From Faecalimonas sp. (lineage in GTDB: Bacteria > Bacillota_A > Clostridia > Lachnospirales > Lachnospiraceae): DNA of 6,607 nt. The first letter of the stretch is position 1. Every line of letters begins with the position of its first letter. This document shows, in pieces, positions 5,638-6,607 of the stretch. The stretch spans positions 1-6,607 of the forward strand of contig JAPFCT010000387.1 of NCBI GenBank assembly GCA_026169575.1. Direction: 5' to 3'. Position numbers and translations under genes: made by a program. A model generated the notes under the pieces. The model worked only from the letters and a program-made list of their open reading frames with translations. It did no database searches and was not told the DNA's origin.

Positions 5638-5652
5638 GGCTGTCAGACAGCC
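5638..5652. repeat. Palindrome just after the ferredoxin gene
   Basis: GGCTGTC-A-GACAGCC is a perfect 7-bp palindrome around one base, ten bases past the ferredoxin stop. No T-run follows; as RNA it would form a compact GC stem that might protect the 3' end or assist the terminator about 35 bases downstream. Confidence 0.5.
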
Positions 5653-5686
5653 AGCATAGCCCGGTAAGTATATAGGCATAAAAGTG

Positions 5687-5726
5687 GGACGAATCAGATG
5701 GAATATCTGATCCGTCCTGTTTTTTT
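5687..5726 (+). terminator. Strong intrinsic terminator of the ferredoxin transcript
   Basis: GGACG (5687-5691) and ATCAGAT (5693-5699) pair with ATCTGAT (5705-5711) and CGTCC (5713-5717), giving a 12-bp stem with one A-C mismatch and a 5-nt loop. TG and then seven T (5720-5726) follow. On the minus strand the stem is followed by CACTTTTAT, so it may also weakly stop the convergent gene at 5770-6438. Confidence 0.85.
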
Positions 5727-5769
5727 AGTACTAAAATAAATCGTAGCAGATGCTCTTCTTTCGGTCGTA

Positions 5770-6438
5770 TTACACTTCAAATAGCTTCCTGAACTTTCCA
5801 ACCGGAGATGCCTTCACACTTTCCCGTCTGATCTGCTGCTGTTGCCGGATCAGACTGTCCAGTTTTCGATAATGCTCTTCTTCTTTCTGCTCTTTTATGT
5901 GGAATAATGTTTCCATCTCCCCCAGCACATTCTTCGTGACCGTGTGGCTGACCTCCCGGGCAAGCTTTGTATTATTCTCCACGATCACTCTCTGAAGCGC
6001 CTCCCCGATAAAGTTCTGGACCTGCAGAAACTTATCGGTATCCACCACTTCCGGCTCTGCCCTGACAATATGTCCCTGCATCCCCCCTTCGGTCGGTTCT
6101 TCTGTGCCTGTCCTTGTTGTCTGTGCAAAATTTTCATTCACAGTCTGTCTTACTTTTTTGCTCTCCCTCTCCTCCATCTCTGCCAGCTTTTTCTTCTTCT
6201 GTTCTCTTGCTTTCTTTAATTCCGGTATTACTGTTTTTAACTCTCTCAACTGCATGCTCTGTTCTTTCAGATCCTTAATACAGTGAAATAAGCGGATGTC
6301 ATCTTCTGTATAGTAGCGGTGTCCCATCTCCGTTCTGCCGATTGGAAGATCCAGTTCTTCTTCCCAGTATCGCAGCACATGTGCTTCCACCCCTACTCTC
6401 TTTGCAGCTTCCGAAATCATATAGTGAACTTCGCCCAT
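5770..6438 (-). CDS. MerR-type helix-turn-helix protein with coiled-coil C-terminal part
   Basis: This 222-residue protein opens with a MerR-family DNA-binding head: residues 6-70, with ISEAAKRVGVEAHVLRYWEEE, LPIGRTEMGHRYYTEDDI and a following helix IRLFHCIKDLKEQSMQLRELK. Instead of a ligand- or metal-binding domain it continues into a lysine- and glutamate-rich helix (about 72-98), a flexible stretch (about 99-132) and a second helical segment (about 133-210) containing QQQQ, ending in a basic tail. No cysteine pair for metal or redox sensing is visible. This plan resembles MerR-headed coiled-coil proteins such as the chromosome-anchoring protein RacA or uncharacterised Firmicute regulators; which one is not decided here. 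The start is set by GGAGG (plus-strand 6448-6452), nine bases upstream. It converges on the ferredoxin gene and is not obviously linked to PFL. Confidence 0.8.
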   Translation of the reverse strand: MGEVHYMISEAAKRVGVEAHVLRYWEEELDLPIGRTEMGHRYYTEDDIRLFHCIKDLKEQSMQLRELKTVIPELKKAREQKKKKLAEMEERESKKVRQTVNENFAQTTRTGTEEPTEGGMQGHIVRAEPEVVDTDKFLQVQNFIGEALQRVIVENNTKLAREVSHTVTKNVLGEMETLFHIKEQKEEEHYRKLDSLIRQQQQIRRESVKASPVGKFRKLFEV

Positions 6439-6467
6439 AAAAAATAACCTCCAATATGTAATAACCT
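6439..6467 (-). promoter_or_regulatory. Ribosome binding site and direct repeat in the leader of the MerR-type gene
   Basis: On the minus strand the eight bases AGGTTATT occur twice with a period of 17 (complements of 6443-6450 and 6460-6467). The copy nearer the start contains part of the ribosome binding site GGAGG. The repeat could be an autoregulatory site or chance; no clear promoter could be assigned. Confidence 0.35.
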
Positions 6468-6569
6468 ATAGCCATGAGCAAAACTCCACACATTCAGTAT
6501 TTATGCGGGTTTGCGAGGCATGGCAACCTCATTTATCACTTCAAATTTATAGTAACAATCAGCTCCAAA

Positions 6570-6607
6570 TGGTATAATTAAGTTGTCAAAATCAATTCAC
6601 CGAAAGG
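6570..6607 (+). promoter_or_regulatory. Extended -10 promoter and ribosome binding site of a gene beginning beyond the window
   Basis: TGGTATAAT (6570-6578) is an extended -10 box on the plus strand. A -35 match is poor, which extended -10 promoters tolerate. The window ends in GAAAGG (6602-6607), a likely ribosome binding site, so a plus-strand start codon should lie within about ten bases beyond the edge. The gene would be divergent from the MerR-type gene. Confidence 0.45.

Noticed and set aside
5401..5679. Minus-strand open frame of 92 codons over the ferredoxin gene
   Set aside because: It is the shadow of the duplicated ferredoxin sequence; the plus strand shows all eight cluster cysteines and a ribosome binding site.
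1..6607. CRISPR array, tRNA, rRNA or attachment site
   Set aside because: No regularly spaced direct repeats, no cloverleaf-forming segment and no rRNA-like sequence were seen.

Overview
The window reads as chromosomal DNA of an anaerobic, low- to mid-GC Firmicute, most likely a gut Lachnospiraceae (the Dorea / Blautia / Mediterraneibacter neighbourhood; genus not resolvable here). The reasons are the protein wording of the pyruvate formate-lyase parts and activase, a clostridial 2[4Fe-4S] ferredoxin, a lipoprotein-type sugar-binding protein, strong AGGAGG-type ribosome binding sites and an IS200-type element.

Layout. At the left edge (1 to about 160, minus strand) is the 5' end of an IS200/IS605-family insertion sequence: the first 17 codons of tnpA, a long hairpin that buries the tnpA ribosome binding site, and a short GC hairpin like the transposase-recognised left end. 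Next (329-1555, minus) is a lone lipoprotein solute-binding protein of the type 1 periplasmic-binding fold. A 365-bp divergent intergenic region follows, with a clear promoter, a 10-bp dyad just upstream of the -35 box and a possible Rex site at the transcription start.

The centre (1921-5325, plus) is a pyruvate formate-lyase (PFL) locus with an unusual architecture. The 703-residue catalytic protein has the Cys-Cys active site but stops before the glycyl radical domain. That domain is encoded by a separate 80-residue gene 59 nt downstream, with its own start and ribosome binding site, and contains the motif RVSGYAV. The radical SAM activase gene (pflA) follows after two hairpins and probably has its own promoter. 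The enzyme therefore seems to be a natural two-subunit ('split') glycyl radical enzyme, in which the radical-bearing part is a small separable protein. A 56-residue ferredoxin gene comes next (5458-5628), with its own probable promoter and a strong terminator; it is a plausible electron donor for the activase, although that is inference.

The right part (5770-6438, minus) encodes a protein with a MerR-type DNA-binding head and long coiled-coil segments in place of a ligand-binding domain. The last bases (about 6570-6607) look like the promoter and ribosome binding site of a plus-strand gene that begins just outside the window.

Together the central genes would make acetyl-CoA and formate from pyruvate plus CoA under anaerobic conditions. 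PflA puts the radical on the small subunit, the small subunit docks on the large one, and an oxygen-damaged small subunit could be replaced without remaking the large one.
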